Shown here: in pieces, positions 9,860 through 19,386 of the stretch | Position numbering within the stretch: position 1 is the first letter of the stretch | Layout of the letters: each line of letters begins with the position of its first letter | NCBI RefSeq assembly: GCF_007904105.1 | Contig: NZ_CP042325.1 | Coordinates: forward strand, 1,364,001-1,428,000 | Reading direction: 5' to 3' | Origin: Corynebacterium sp. sy039 | GTDB lineage: Bacteria > Actinomycetota > Actinomycetes > Mycobacteriales > Mycobacteriaceae | DNA: 64,000 bases | Notes under the pieces: generated by a model | Databases searched by the model: none | What the model saw: only the letters and a program-made list of their open reading frames with translations | Told to the model about the DNA's origin: nothing | Position numbers and translations under genes: made by a program

Positions 9860-10681
9860 GTGGGTATCCAATTATTTTCGCAATTATCACAAAAAACTCA
9901 TCGTGGACTGTGTGTTAGTGCTGCTTTGTGCACATTATCTGCCATGACCCTTAGCGGATGTTCAATCTTTTCTCAGCCACAGCCACAACCTGATCCAACT
10001 TTGTTGGAGTTTTATCACACAGCCTTAGCGCAGAATAGGCATGACGATGCCGCAGTGCTTGAACGCGAAATTATCCGACTATGCGGTCACTATAAAAATG
10101 GCGATATCCCAGATAGTTGCGACGCAGAATCCCTCGCAACCACTGCCCCAACCAGTGACGATACCCCAACTAGTTCACGAATTTTCCAAAAAATTGGCGA
10201 CGTTGACCGGCAGTCACTTCCTATAGTGGTGGAGGAATATGCCAAACTGTGTGCCCAAGGAGAACCTGTCGATTTAGCTCCACAGGCAAGTGTCAATGAT
10301 CACGATGATCTCACGACGCTACGCACTGCCCTTAACCATGAAAAGACACTTATGTACGCGTTCGGATTGGCGCGTGCTTTTGCAGATTCTGCTACACAAG
10401 AAAAACTCGATGTTCTTACCCAAACCCACCTCAACCGTATCAATACGCTCGAGTTGTCTTTGCCAGCTGACCAAGAAATACCTGCACAAGCTCCTGCCTA
10501 TCGCTTCGACCAGTACACTACTGTCTCCGATGAACCCACGGCAGCAATTTTCCTCAGCGAACTACTCGACGACGACCTCAGCTTCTGGAAGAATACCGCC
10601 AGCCAAGCCCACGAGACTTCTTGGCGTGCTCTGTCATTGAGCTTTGCTGGCGATAGCGCTAAAGCACAGGCTGTGCCTTAA
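9860..10681 (+). CDS. Lipoprotein with DUF4439 (ferritin-like) domain
   Basis: A secreted lipoprotein of 273 aa with no known function. The start is GTG at 9860, needed to include the signal peptide: a charged N-terminus, a hydrophobic stretch (about 17-30) and the lipobox LSGC with Cys34. A Gln/Pro linker follows. The C-terminal half (about 130-270) is helical with a TLRTALNHEKTLMYAFGLA-like helix, as in the actinobacterial DUF4439 family of predicted four-helix bundles. It stands alone on the plus strand between rimP and proS, a position that I recall being conserved in corynebacteria. No metal-ligand pattern is clear enough to claim ferritin or oxidase activity. Confidence 0.85.
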   Translation: MGIQLFSQLSQKTHRGLCVSAALCTLSAMTLSGCSIFSQPQPQPDPTLLEFYHTALAQNRHDDAAVLEREIIRLCGHYKNGDIPDSCDAESLATTAPTSDDTPTSSRIFQKIGDVDRQSLPIVVEEYAKLCAQGEPVDLAPQASVNDHDDLTTLRTALNHEKTLMYAFGLARAFADSATQEKLDVLTQTHLNRINTLELSLPADQEIPAQAPAYRFDQYTTVSDEPTAAIFLSELLDDDLSFWKNTASQAHETSWRALSLSFAGDSAKAQAVP

Positions 10682-10690
10682 CAATGAGGA

Positions 10691-12451
10691 TTAACGGGAT
10701 TGGACAAGCCGAAGCACAGTGTCATAAATATCAGTTGCATCTACCTCAGTGGTTTGCCCACCCCGAGCGCGTAACTCTACCTTTCCTTCAGCAAAAGAGC
10801 GACCCAAAATGACTACATATGGCATACCTAGCAATTCTGCGTCCTTGAATTTCACGCCTGGACTTACTTTAGGTCGATCGTCGTAAAGCACTTCTACACC
10901 CGCACGATCTAATTGTGCTACAAGCTCTTCACCAGCTTTAATCGCTGCTTCATCCTTATTAGCAACCACCAGGTGCACTTGATAAGGAGCGACTGCCAAC
11001 GGCCAGTTCAATCCTTTTTCGTCCAGGCGTTGTTCGGCAAGCACAGCCATCAATCGAGAAATACCTAAACCATATGAGCCCATAGTTGGGATAGCACGCT
11101 TGCCGTTTTCGTCAAGAATTTGCACGTCAAAGGCTTCAGTGTATTTGCGTCCCAATTGGAAAATGTGTCCGACTTCAATACCTCGTTCAAGAGTAAGAAC
11201 ACCTTGACCAGCAGGTGCTGGATCGCCTTCTTTAATCTCTGCGGCTTCAATATACCCGTCAACGTTAAAGTCACGACCAGCAACTAATCCCACAATATGG
11301 CGCTGAGGTGCATCAGCACCAGTAATCCATGCAGTGCCTGATACCACACGTGGATCAGCTAGTACTTCTATGCCATGTTCTGCCAACGCGCGAGGACCAA
11401 CATATCCCTTCACCAAGAACGGGTGTTGTGCAAAATCCTCAGGAGTTGCTAACTCCACGCTCGCTGGTTCTAAAGCAGCCTCCAAGCGCTTCATATCTAC
11501 TTCCCGATCACCGGGGATAAGTACCCCCAACAATCGAGTTTCTTCCTGAGCTGGTTCTTTGACGCGGCAAATAATGCACTTGAGCGTGTCAGCCGCAGTC
11601 ACTTCCCTGCCTTCGACGCTAATGGACTGGCTACGTGCCCATTCCACAAGTGCAGCAATCGTCTCCGATTCTGGGGTGTCATATTCCTGTGCTGGTGGTA
11701 ATTGACTGTAATCACGTTCCACACCAGGTTGGGTAATAACAGCCTCCACATTAGCTGCATAATCGCCTTCTGTGGCACGGACAAAAGTATCCTCACCATA
11801 AGGACTAATGGCCAAGAACTCCTCTGAGGCAGAACCACCCATAGCGCCTGATGTTGCAGCACAAATGACATAGTTAAGACCTAAACGGTCAAAAACTCGT
11901 TGATACGCGCGTCGATGAGCTTGATATGAAGCCTCAAGACCAGCATCGTCCATGTCGAAAGAGTAAGAATCTTTCATAATGAACTCTCTACCGCGCAAAA
12001 TACCGGCACGTGGGCGTTCTTCATCACGATACTTTGTTTGTATCTGATAGAGAGTTACTGGAAAGTCTTTATAAGAGGAATAAAGATCCTTTACCGCAGC
12101 AGTGAAAATTTCCTCATGGGTTGGTCCCAGGAGATAATCTGCGCCTTTACGGTCTTTGAGGCGAAAGAGGTTATCGCCATATTCTGTCCAGCGATGTGTT
12201 TGTTCATACGGTTCTCTCGGCAACAATGCTGGGAAAAGCAACTCTTGAGCACCGATGGAATCCATTTCTTCACGGACAATTCCTTCAATTTTGCGTAGGG
12301 TACGCAGTCCCAGCGGCAACCAAGAATACACTCCTGGCGCGCTTCGACGAATATAACCAGCTCTCAGCAAAAGTTTATGGCTAGGTACTTCGGCATCAGC
12401 AGGATCCTGACGTAATGTACGCAAAAATAAAGTAGAAAGACGGGTAATCAT
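10691..12451 (-). CDS. proS: Prolyl-tRNA synthetase (bacterial type, with editing domain)
   Basis: Charges tRNA-Pro. At 586 aa it is the long bacterial form with an inserted editing domain (INS, about residues 220-390). Class II motif 1 is [18 protein letters not shown] near 35; motif 2 is [20 protein letters not shown] near 140; motif 3 is [13 protein letters not shown] near 440. The anticodon-binding domain is C-terminal ([13 protein letters not shown] onward). The stop lies 10 bp from the end of the convergent DUF4439 lipoprotein gene. It is divergent from yaaA, with only 44 bp between the starts, so the two promoters must be close or overlapping. Confidence 0.99.
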   Translation of the reverse strand: MITRLSTLFLRTLRQDPADAEVPSHKLLLRAGYIRRSAPGVYSWLPLGLRTLRKIEGIVREEMDSIGAQELLFPALLPREPYEQTHRWTEYGDNLFRLKDRKGADYLLGPTHEEIFTAAVKDLYSSYKDFPVTLYQIQTKYRDEERPRAGILRGREFIMKDSYSFDMDDAGLEASYQAHRRAYQRVFDRLGLNYVICAATSGAMGGSASEEFLAISPYGEDTFVRATEGDYAANVEAVITQPGVERDYSQLPPAQEYDTPESETIAALVEWARSQSISVEGREVTAADTLKCIICRVKEPAQEETRLLGVLIPGDREVDMKRLEAALEPASVELATPEDFAQHPFLVKGYVGPRALAEHGIEVLADPRVVSGTAWITGADAPQRHIVGLVAGRDFNVDGYIEAAEIKEGDPAPAGQGVLTLERGIEVGHIFQLGRKYTEAFDVQILDENGKRAIPTMGSYGLGISRLMAVLAEQRLDEKGLNWPLAVAPYQVHLVVANKDEAAIKAGEELVAQLDRAGVEVLYDDRPKVSPGVKFKDAELLGMPYVVILGRSFAEGKVELRARGGQTTEVDATDIYDTVLRLVQSR

Positions 12452-12495
12452 GTTTTAGAAGTCTAGTCGATGAAGAACAACTATTCTTAATAGCT

Positions 12496-13281
12496 ATGCT
12501 CATTATTTTACCGCCCTCAGAAACGAAAATATCCGGTGGCGATCATCCATCACTACAATTAGAAAAACTATCCTTCCCCCAGCTCAATTCAATCCGCGAG
12601 GATATTGCGCATGACCTTGCGGCATTAGATCCTCAACAAGCGCTATCTATTTTAGGAATTTCTGAAAAGCTACTCGACGAAGCTGCATCGAATACACAGC
12701 TTTTTCACTCACCCACAATGCCAGCCTTGCTGCGTTACACTGGGGTGCTCTATAACGCTCTAGATGCAGCGTCTTTGCCTGAACACGCATGGCAGCGCCT
12801 TGCTATTGGTTCTGCGCTTTTTGGACTTATTCGGGCGGATGATCTCATTCCGCATTATCGTCTCTCTGGCAATACGAAGCTACCGCGTCGGGGACGATCC
12901 CTTCACCATGATGGTTCCTTCACTGCTACTGATACAGCCAATGCCACTGTACCTACCATGAAAAGTCGATGGGGAACGAGCATTAAAGATACCTTGAGTG
13001 ACATTGGTGAGCTGATCATTGACTTACGGTCAGGAACCTATCAACAACTTGGCAAGCTGAGTAGTGCTGTTACTGTGCGAGTAGAATCATGCCAGCCTGA
13101 TGGAACGCGCAAAGTTGTCAGTCATTTTAATAAGCATTACAAAGGGCAACTTGCTCGCATTCTGGCATTATCGACGGATCAAGCTGACAGTATTGATGAT
13201 GTTATCCATATTTCCCGAGCTGCCGGATTAAGAATCGAGCACAATAACAATAAACCTACTGAACTTACGCTGGTTGTATGA
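12496..13281 (+). CDS. yaaA: YaaA / UPF0246 peroxide-stress-type protein
   Basis: A 261-aa member of the YaaA (DUF328) family. In E. coli the family lowers free intracellular iron during peroxide stress and binds DNA. Family marks are the N-terminal ILPPSETK motif (residues 3-10), YTGVLYNALDA in the middle, and SRWGTSIKD plus the IIDLRSGTY block later on. Length fits the family. Divergent from proS and convergent with the downstream membrane protein gene, with 7 bp between the stops. The biochemical role in actinobacteria is not established. Confidence 0.9.
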   Translation: MLIILPPSETKISGGDHPSLQLEKLSFPQLNSIREDIAHDLAALDPQQALSILGISEKLLDEAASNTQLFHSPTMPALLRYTGVLYNALDAASLPEHAWQRLAIGSALFGLIRADDLIPHYRLSGNTKLPRRGRSLHHDGSFTATDTANATVPTMKSRWGTSIKDTLSDIGELIIDLRSGTYQQLGKLSSAVTVRVESCQPDGTRKVVSHFNKHYKGQLARILALSTDQADSIDDVIHISRAAGLRIEHNNNKPTELTLVV

Positions 13282-13288
13282 TTTCACG

Positions 13289-14482
13289 CTACGGGGAAGA
13301 AACTACACCACGTCGTATATGAGTAATCCATGCAAACCACATAAATGTTGCTGGATAGAGCATATAGCCAAATCGGAAACTGGGTGAGAATAGGAATAAC
13401 ACAACCAGGCCAATGCTGCACAAGATACATACACCTGCTAAAGACCTGGGGGGACGAATCCAAAGCCGCACAGCAAAACCTATGCCAGCAATGAGCAACA
13501 ATCCATAACACAGCAGTTGTCCACCAGGAACATCAGCAAGTAGTGCACCGGCTAGAGAATTACCTGCCGGTGTCATCACCTGTGCTTTTCCTGCCGGAAA
13601 CAGCACTGTGTGGTTTATGAACTCGTGCATATTCATCAATGCTGGAATATGCACGAGCAGACCTATTCCCATGCTCGTGCCGAAGAAATGAAGAAGCTGT
13701 CTTTTATGTGCACGAGAACCTAAAAGAAAAATGAGGACAAAAAGTATCGGCATGATCATCCATTTCATGCCTAATGCAAGCGCGATGAAAGCACCTGATT
13801 GGGCATATTTTTGTGCCCAGAAAGTTGCTAGTGCCACCATAGTTGCCCCGGCAACTGGTAGGTCTACACCACCGACGGCAGCAGAAAGCGCCACAACTGG
13901 AATACACAGCACTATCATGAGTGCCGTGGTTTGCGCATAGGGTTTGGTATTTCGGATATGGTCTTCGGTTACTCGATAGGCATAGATGAAGCACCAGCTA
14001 AAGAAGACTAAAAACCATATCCGGGCGTCTCCTAGGAAACGAGTATCCCAAACCTGAGCTGGCATACCGAAAAGAACCATTGCAGGACTGTACGGATTAA
14101 AGTCATCTACTACCTTGGGGTGTGTGATCCAGGGATTCGCAGTGGTGAAAAAATCATGTGCTGCACGTTCTACCACGAAAACCTCAGGTTGGCGTGCACC
14201 GCGGGGAATGAACCATGCCAGTGGAAACACTAATGTCCATGCTAAAGCCCAAATACAAGCGACAACAGCCCGCTTAATCGAAAAAAAACCTGCTGCCCCG
14301 ATATAACCAATCAGTGCTAAGAGTGCCCAATGACGGTGCAATTCATTGCCTGTTGCCCAGGCAAAGACAGCACTAATCGCACATAATATGCAACACACGA
14401 TGATCCAATACTTGTGGCAGATATTCCACAGTGAGTTAGGTCGAACCACGGTGTGTTTTTCTTTTATCTGTTGATACGGCAC
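13289..14482 (-). CDS. Polytopic membrane protein, GT-C / DUF2029-like
   Basis: A 397-aa membrane protein with about ten hydrophobic segments and no soluble domain. The general architecture resembles GT-C glycosyltransferases of the DUF2029 (GT87) class that use polyprenyl-phosphate sugars: an aromatic/charged extracytoplasmic loop (about 115-165, including NPWITHPKVVDDFNPYSP) follows the first helices. I cannot point to a certain catalytic Asp, so activity is inference. It could act in lipoglycan or arabinogalactan assembly, but a transporter-like protein is not excluded. It follows cobA by 54 bp on the minus strand and is convergent with yaaA. Confidence 0.6.
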   Translation of the reverse strand: MPYQQIKEKHTVVRPNSLWNICHKYWIIVCCILCAISAVFAWATGNELHRHWALLALIGYIGAAGFFSIKRAVVACIWALAWTLVFPLAWFIPRGARQPEVFVVERAAHDFFTTANPWITHPKVVDDFNPYSPAMVLFGMPAQVWDTRFLGDARIWFLVFFSWCFIYAYRVTEDHIRNTKPYAQTTALMIVLCIPVVALSAAVGGVDLPVAGATMVALATFWAQKYAQSGAFIALALGMKWMIMPILFVLIFLLGSRAHKRQLLHFFGTSMGIGLLVHIPALMNMHEFINHTVLFPAGKAQVMTPAGNSLAGALLADVPGGQLLCYGLLLIAGIGFAVRLWIRPPRSLAGVCILCSIGLVVLFLFSPSFRFGYMLYPATFMWFAWITHIRRGVVSSP

Positions 14483-14536
14483 ATAAAAAGTCTACTTGTT
14501 TTCGGTCGGTTTTATTCTCCCCATTGCGTGCCTTGC

Positions 14537-15298
14537 TTATTGGGTAATCAACCCGGCTACAGCACCAATAACATAGACAGCTGGTGGTTGTATCTGCTGC
14601 GCACGCATAAGCTGAGCCAATTCTGCTACTTCGCAATGAAAACTACGCTGATGTTTGGTAGCGCCTTCTTGTATCACGGCAGCAGGGGTATGTGGATCAA
14701 GACCTGCGTCGATAAGTGCTTGAGTAATTGCTTCAGCATTTTTTACTCCCATTATCACCACCAAGGTACCGCCAGTATGTGCCAGCGCAGAGAAGTCATT
14801 AAGTGATTTGGGGTGTCCGGGTGGTAAATGCCCAGATACAATCGTGAAATTATGCACCATCCCACGTTGTGTGACAGGTATGCCTGCCAAGGCAGGAACA
14901 GCAATACCACTGCTTACCCCGGGGACGATTTCACAAGCAATGCCCTGTTCCTGAAGTGCTTGGTATTCCTCAAAACCGCGGCCAAAGACATAAGGATCCC
15001 CGCCTTTTAAGCGCACCACTTTTTTACCTGCTAGTGCATATTCAATCAGGAGTTCATTTATTTTTTCCTGAGCGACCTGCTTGCCATAAGGCAACTTGGA
15101 GACATCAACAATCTCTTTTTTTTCTAAATCACATAACTCAGATAATTCTGCTAACTCAGCCCCAGGTCCTAAATGATCAACTAACACTACATCAGCTTCA
15201 TGCAATTTTTTCATACCACGAATTGTTATCAGGTCCCATGCACCAGGACCACCACCAATAAGCGTTACAGTAGAAGTTAGTTTTTCTGCCATGCACAT
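14537..15298 (-). CDS. cobA: Uroporphyrinogen-III C-methyltransferase (SUMT)
   Basis: SAM-dependent methylation of uroporphyrinogen III at C2 and C7 to precorrin-2, the branch point to cobalamin and siroheme. At 253 aa it is the single-domain form without the CysG dehydrogenase/chelatase domain. Motifs are LIGGGPGAWDLITIRG near the N-terminus, VRLKGGDPYVFGRGFEE near 95 and VPGVSSGIAVPALAGIPVT near 125. Two ATGs (15298, 15292) are possible starts. It is divergent from selO with only 29 bp between the starts. With cobB, cobO, cobQ and the chelatase genes in the window it supports a corrin pathway; it may also feed siroheme. Confidence 0.96.
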   Translation of the reverse strand: MCMAEKLTSTVTLIGGGPGAWDLITIRGMKKLHEADVVLVDHLGPGAELAELSELCDLEKKEIVDVSKLPYGKQVAQEKINELLIEYALAGKKVVRLKGGDPYVFGRGFEEYQALQEQGIACEIVPGVSSGIAVPALAGIPVTQRGMVHNFTIVSGHLPPGHPKSLNDFSALAHTGGTLVVIMGVKNAEAITQALIDAGLDPHTPAAVIQEGATKHQRSFHCEVAELAQLMRAQQIQPPAVYVIGAVAGLITQ

Positions 15299-15327
15299 AG
15301 AGTTTAGTCCCCACTAGGGTTGGATAC

Positions 15328-16746
15328 ATGAATCTGAGTCACCATTTTGCTGAGAACCTACCGTCGTTTGTACACCCAACTACGATGGAGCGGTTCCCTA
15401 ACCTAGAGTTAGTGCAGTTCAATGACGCATTGGGTGCAGAACTCGGTATCACTAGCTGCGACCTCCTCTCATTATTAGACTCACACCCTGCTGGTCATGC
15501 CATGGCATATTCTGGCCATCAATTTGGCAATTTCGTCCCTTTGCTTGGCGACGGGCGGGCACTCCTCTTAGGAGAGTTACGTGCACGCAATGGCTCTTTG
15601 GTTGATATTCATCTCAAAGGCTCGGGTCGCACTGTGTTTTCTCGCGGTGGTGATGGTCAGGCTCCGCTGGCAGCAATGCTTCGCGAATATGTCATAAGCC
15701 GGTGGCTGCATACTTTAGGTATTCCTACCACACAGGCTTTGGCAGTGCTCAAAACTGGCAAGAAAATTGCTCGTACCACGGCAGAAGAAGGGGCATTACT
15801 GATCCGAGTGGCACCTTCGCATATCAGAATAGGCACTTTTCAATATGCTGCGCTACGCGGTCAATCCTATGTTCAGGAACTTGCCGACTATAGTATCGCT
15901 CGGCACTACTCTGGTTGCAATTACGCTGAGTTTTTCGACGCGCTAGTCCAACGGCAGGCACAATTAGTTGCCCAATGGATGCGTTATGGTTTCGTTCACG
16001 GAGTGCTCAACACCGATAACACCACCATAAGCGGGGTAAGTATTGACTACGGTCCATGTGCTTTTATGGAATACTACGACCCAAACACTGTGTTTAGTTC
16101 TATCGATCATAACGGTCGCTATAGTTACGGAAATCAACCCGGGATAATCAGATGGAACCTCACTAGACTTGCAGAAACATTACTTCCCATTCTCCCCCAT
16201 GCACACCTGAGCGCTATCCTTGATACTTTTCCCACGCACTATCATCGCGCATGGTTGAGCCTTATGCGTGGTGCATTAGGACTAGAGGGAAAAGAACATA
16301 ACCCAACCGTCGAAAAGCTCATTGAGGATTGGCAGCTGTTATTAAACCAAACGCACCTTGATCTCAATGCTTTCCTGCATCTGCTTGCGCATACGCACGA
16401 CGACATACCTCAGGAGGAATTAGCTGCACTACTGCCTCAACGCAACAACAGTCAGCACCATCATCACCTGAATCAGATAGCTCAGTGGATTACGCAGTGG
16501 CGCTCTCTTGACCCAGATTATGCGCATATGCGCACAGTCAATCCCGCATATATTCCGCGGAATCATGTTGTGGAAGATGCTCTCAAGAAAGTGCGTTACG
16601 ACGATGATCTTAACGATGTCAAGCGCATTATGACACTACTAGACACTCCTTTTGGGGAGGTAGCTCAAGATAACCCACTGGCTGTCTCATTGAGCACACC
16701 AGATTCTGCTCTTGCCTCAACCTTTGTTAGCTATTGCGGTACGTAA
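15328..16746 (+). CDS. selO: SelO / YdiU family protein AMPylase
   Basis: Pseudokinase-fold enzyme that transfers AMP from ATP to Ser/Thr/Tyr of target proteins, linked in the known family to redox control. At 472 aa it is full length. Visible landmarks are HQFGNFVPLLGDGRALLLGE (64-83), the LKGSGRT nucleotide-binding block (97-102), REYVISRWLHTLGIPTTQA (119-137) and HGVLNTDN (224-231) with the predicted catalytic Asp230. The metal-binding Asp240 lies in SIDYGPC. The C-terminus ends SYCGT; animal SelO carries selenocysteine close to its end, and here a Cys occupies a comparable place. AGGG precedes the ATG. Divergent from cobA, 29 bp apart. Confidence 0.95.
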   Translation: MNLSHHFAENLPSFVHPTTMERFPNLELVQFNDALGAELGITSCDLLSLLDSHPAGHAMAYSGHQFGNFVPLLGDGRALLLGELRARNGSLVDIHLKGSGRTVFSRGGDGQAPLAAMLREYVISRWLHTLGIPTTQALAVLKTGKKIARTTAEEGALLIRVAPSHIRIGTFQYAALRGQSYVQELADYSIARHYSGCNYAEFFDALVQRQAQLVAQWMRYGFVHGVLNTDNTTISGVSIDYGPCAFMEYYDPNTVFSSIDHNGRYSYGNQPGIIRWNLTRLAETLLPILPHAHLSAILDTFPTHYHRAWLSLMRGALGLEGKEHNPTVEKLIEDWQLLLNQTHLDLNAFLHLLAHTHDDIPQEELAALLPQRNNSQHHHHLNQIAQWITQWRSLDPDYAHMRTVNPAYIPRNHVVEDALKKVRYDDDLNDVKRIMTLLDTPFGEVAQDNPLAVSLSTPDSALASTFVSYCGT

Positions 16747-16755
16747 CCCCAGGAA

Positions 16756-17271
16756 TTACTCCTGGAGGGATTCCCGCTCTAGCAGTGCTCGTTTAATCTC
16801 TAGCCCATAGCGAAAACCGCCTAGGCTACCATCACTGCGTATAATCCGATGGCAAGGCACAAATAAGGCTGCACTATTGCGGGCACATGCACTAGCTACA
16901 GCCCGAATAGCCCGTGGCGCACCGCATAATGCTGCGTAGTCACGATAGCTTATGGGGTTTCCGGGCGAAACCTCGCGTAAACATTGCCATGCTTTTTCTT
17001 GAAAAGCAGTAGCGACTTGGGATACCGCCACCTCAGCCACTCGATGAATCTCGCCCTGATAATATGCATGCACTGCGTCGAGCGCGAAAGAAACCTGTGG
17101 ATTATGCGCAGGCACTTCTTCTAGTTGATCTGGTCGGATACTACTGTGAATCAAAGAGAGCAATTCCTGAGTAGTGGTATTCCATCCGCTTGCCAATACT
17201 TTGTTATCAGCACTGATAATGCTAAACGCACCATCTGGGGTAGCTGTGGTACTGAAAAATGCAATCACCAT
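16756..17271 (-). CDS. ogt: Methylated-DNA-[protein]-cysteine S-methyltransferase
   Basis: Suicide repair enzyme that removes O6-alkyl groups from guanine onto its own Cys. At 171 aa it is the Ogt form without an Ada domain. The active-site motif VPCHRII has Cys140; the helix-turn-helix and arginine finger region AIRAVASACARN lies at 121-132, preceded by the FQEKAWQCLREV block. Last gene of the minus-strand chelatase-cobO-cobB operon, 17 bp after cobB, so it is probably co-transcribed with it. Convergent with selO, whose stop is 9 bp away. Confidence 0.96.
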   Translation of the reverse strand: MVIAFFSTTATPDGAFSIISADNKVLASGWNTTTQELLSLIHSSIRPDQLEEVPAHNPQVSFALDAVHAYYQGEIHRVAEVAVSQVATAFQEKAWQCLREVSPGNPISYRDYAALCGAPRAIRAVASACARNSAALFVPCHRIIRSDGSLGGFRYGLEIKRALLERESLQE

Positions 17272-17288
17272 GTTTTTCTCTTCGTTGT

Positions 17289-18710
17289 CTATGCTGTATC
17301 GGAAACAGCGTCACGACAAGCAGCATAGTGCAAGCACTGTTCCACAAAACGACTTATTGCTGTGGGCACCGCGGCTGGGTGAACGTGCACATAACTCGCA
17401 TGGATATTACCACGGATAAACCCTTCTTTTACCACTTCTTTTTCCCAACTACGCCATGCCCAAGCGGGATTGTAGTCACCACTATCGTGAGCACGAGACT
17501 CCGCGTCGACGACTAATTGAGTGTAGTGAAACTCATGCCCCACGACGCGCTGCCCTGCACGATAGAGACAAGAATCAACTAAAGCAACACTATCGCGGTA
17601 GCCCAGTGTCACTCGATTCTTCATCGTTGCTACTGCGGGGATCACCCCCAACATGGGATAGGAGTCAAGGGTGTCAAGCAGCCATAATAAACCAGCACAT
17701 TCTGCGTGCACCGGCATACCTTGTTCAATTCGAGCACGTATCTGCTTGGCCAATTCACTACGCTGGGCTAATTCCTTACAGTATTCCTCTGGGAATCCAC
17801 CGGGAATAATAAGCCCATCGCAATCTGGAAAATCATCACGCAATGGATCAAAACTCATAAGTTCTGCTCCTGCTGCAGCTAGTAATTCTCTATGCTCAGC
17901 ATAAGTGAAAGAAAAAGCAGGTCCTGTTGCCAGTGCAATACGAACTCTAGGGTGCCGAGCAACAGCCTCAATATGATCTTCTGGTTTCCACGGCTCGCCT
18001 TCCCATTGACACTGTGCGCACTCAATGATCCGGTCTATATCGACATACTGTTCGACAATGTCACCCATTTTTTCCACTGCTTCTTGTGCGGTGGTCAATT
18101 CTCCAGAAGTAACTAATCCCAAATGTCGAGAAGGCACAGCAATATCTTTTATTCGTGGTACCACACCAAATACAGGGATACCGCAGTCGATTATTGCTTG
18201 TTGACAGACCTCAGCATGACGGGAACTACCTGCATTATTAAGGATTACCCCTGCAATGTTAAGCCGAGGATCATAAGTGGAGAAACCACGCACAAGTGCT
18301 CCAACTGACTGGCTCATTCCTCGCACATCCACAACAAGCACTATGGGCAAACCCAACAGCGCAGCAATATCTGCAGTAGATCCCTCGGCATAGTCACTGC
18401 CACTGTGCTCAGTGGTGATTCTGCCATCAAATAGTCCCATAACGCCTTCGACGACAGCTATATCTGCGCCTTGGCAACCATGTGTATAAAGCGGACCGAT
18501 AAGTTCTCGCCCACACATAACAGAATCAAGATTTCTACCTTGGGTTTTCGTCGCTAAGCTATGATAGCTCGGATCTATATAATCAGGACCCACCTTAAAA
18601 GGAGCGACTGTCATGCGCTGGGCTAGGGCATACATAAGCCCAGTGGCTATTGTGGTTTTTCCTGCCCCAGAGGCAGTAGCTGCAATAACAAATCCTGGGG
18701 TTGTCACCAC
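17289..18710 (-). CDS. cobB: Cobyrinate a,c-diamide synthase
   Basis: Glutamine- and ATP-dependent amidation of the a- and c-carboxylates of (hydrogeno)byrinate. At 473 aa it has the usual two parts: an N-terminal DTBS-like ATPase with the P-loop region GAGKTTIATGLMYAL (about 15-29) and VVEGVMGLFDG (about 85-95), and a C-terminal class I glutamine amidotransferase domain with HAECAGLLWLLD (about 335-346) carrying the nucleophilic Cys. Whether it acts on cobyrinate or hydrogenobyrinate depends on the pathway and cannot be decided here. Overlaps the end of cobO by 7 bp and precedes ogt by 17 bp. Confidence 0.97.
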   Translation of the reverse strand: MVTTPGFVIAATASGAGKTTIATGLMYALAQRMTVAPFKVGPDYIDPSYHSLATKTQGRNLDSVMCGRELIGPLYTHGCQGADIAVVEGVMGLFDGRITTEHSGSDYAEGSTADIAALLGLPIVLVVDVRGMSQSVGALVRGFSTYDPRLNIAGVILNNAGSSRHAEVCQQAIIDCGIPVFGVVPRIKDIAVPSRHLGLVTSGELTTAQEAVEKMGDIVEQYVDIDRIIECAQCQWEGEPWKPEDHIEAVARHPRVRIALATGPAFSFTYAEHRELLAAAGAELMSFDPLRDDFPDCDGLIIPGGFPEEYCKELAQRSELAKQIRARIEQGMPVHAECAGLLWLLDTLDSYPMLGVIPAVATMKNRVTLGYRDSVALVDSCLYRAGQRVVGHEFHYTQLVVDAESRAHDSGDYNPAWAWRSWEKEVVKEGFIRGNIHASYVHVHPAAVPTAISRFVEQCLHYAACRDAVSDTA

Positions 18711-19324
18711 TCAATTCCTTTTTGTCCCTTGCGTCCCTGATCCATCGGATGTTTGATTTTCTCCATACGCGTGACCAAATCAGCTACTTCAATCAATCGC
18801 GGATGAGCATCCCTACCAGTAATAACGACGTGCTGTGTTCCTGGTCGACTCTTCAGAGTCTCCACCACATCTTCAACATCAATCCAGCCCCACTTAATGG
18901 GATAAGTAAACTCATCAAGCACATAAAAATCATGTGTTTCTTGCGCTAAACGACGCTTGATCTCCTCCCACCCCGCTGCAGCATTATGCGCATGGTCTTC
19001 TTGCGCTCCTTGTTTCCTCGCCCACGACCAGCCCTCTCCCATTTTATGCCACTGCACAGCACCGCCCTGAGCAGTGTCCTCATGCAACTGAGCCAAGGTA
19101 CGGAACACGCTTTCCTCGCCAACGCGCCATTTTGCTGATTTTACGAATTGGAATACTCCGATGTTTAAGCCCTGGTTCCAGGCGCGTAATGCCATGCCAA
19201 AAGCAGCCGTAGATTTTCCTTTGCCGTCACCGGTATGTATCGCTGTAATAGGTAGCTGACGACGTTGTTTGGTAGTCAAACCATCATTGGGGATATTCTT
19301 TGGATCTACTTTTCCCTGCGGCAT
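18704..19324 (-). CDS. cobO: Cob(I)yrinate a,c-diamide adenosyltransferase
   Basis: Attaches the 5'-deoxyadenosyl ligand to reduced corrinoid. At 206 aa this is the CobA/CobO/BtuR family. A P-loop HTGDGKGKSTAAFGMALRAW begins near residue 31, the DEFTYPIKWGWID block lies near 137, and the typical VITGRDAHPRLIEVADLVT region is followed by the C-terminal KGIEW. The gene overlaps cobB by 7 bp and lies 62 bp after the VWA chelatase subunit, so chelatase, adenosylation and amidation genes form one operon. Confidence 0.97.
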   Translation of the reverse strand: MPQGKVDPKNIPNDGLTTKQRRQLPITAIHTGDGKGKSTAAFGMALRAWNQGLNIGVFQFVKSAKWRVGEESVFRTLAQLHEDTAQGGAVQWHKMGEGWSWARKQGAQEDHAHNAAAGWEEIKRRLAQETHDFYVLDEFTYPIKWGWIDVEDVVETLKSRPGTQHVVITGRDAHPRLIEVADLVTRMEKIKHPMDQGRKGQKGIEW

Positions 19325-19386
19325 TCTTGTACTTCTTTCTTTACTGTCTTTGCTGCTTACAATGCTTTTCTATTGATACTCACACA

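Noticed and set aside
16749..16765. CCAGGA/TCCTGG palindrome between selO and ogt as a terminator
   Set aside because: Only 6 bp of stem and no T-run on either strand.
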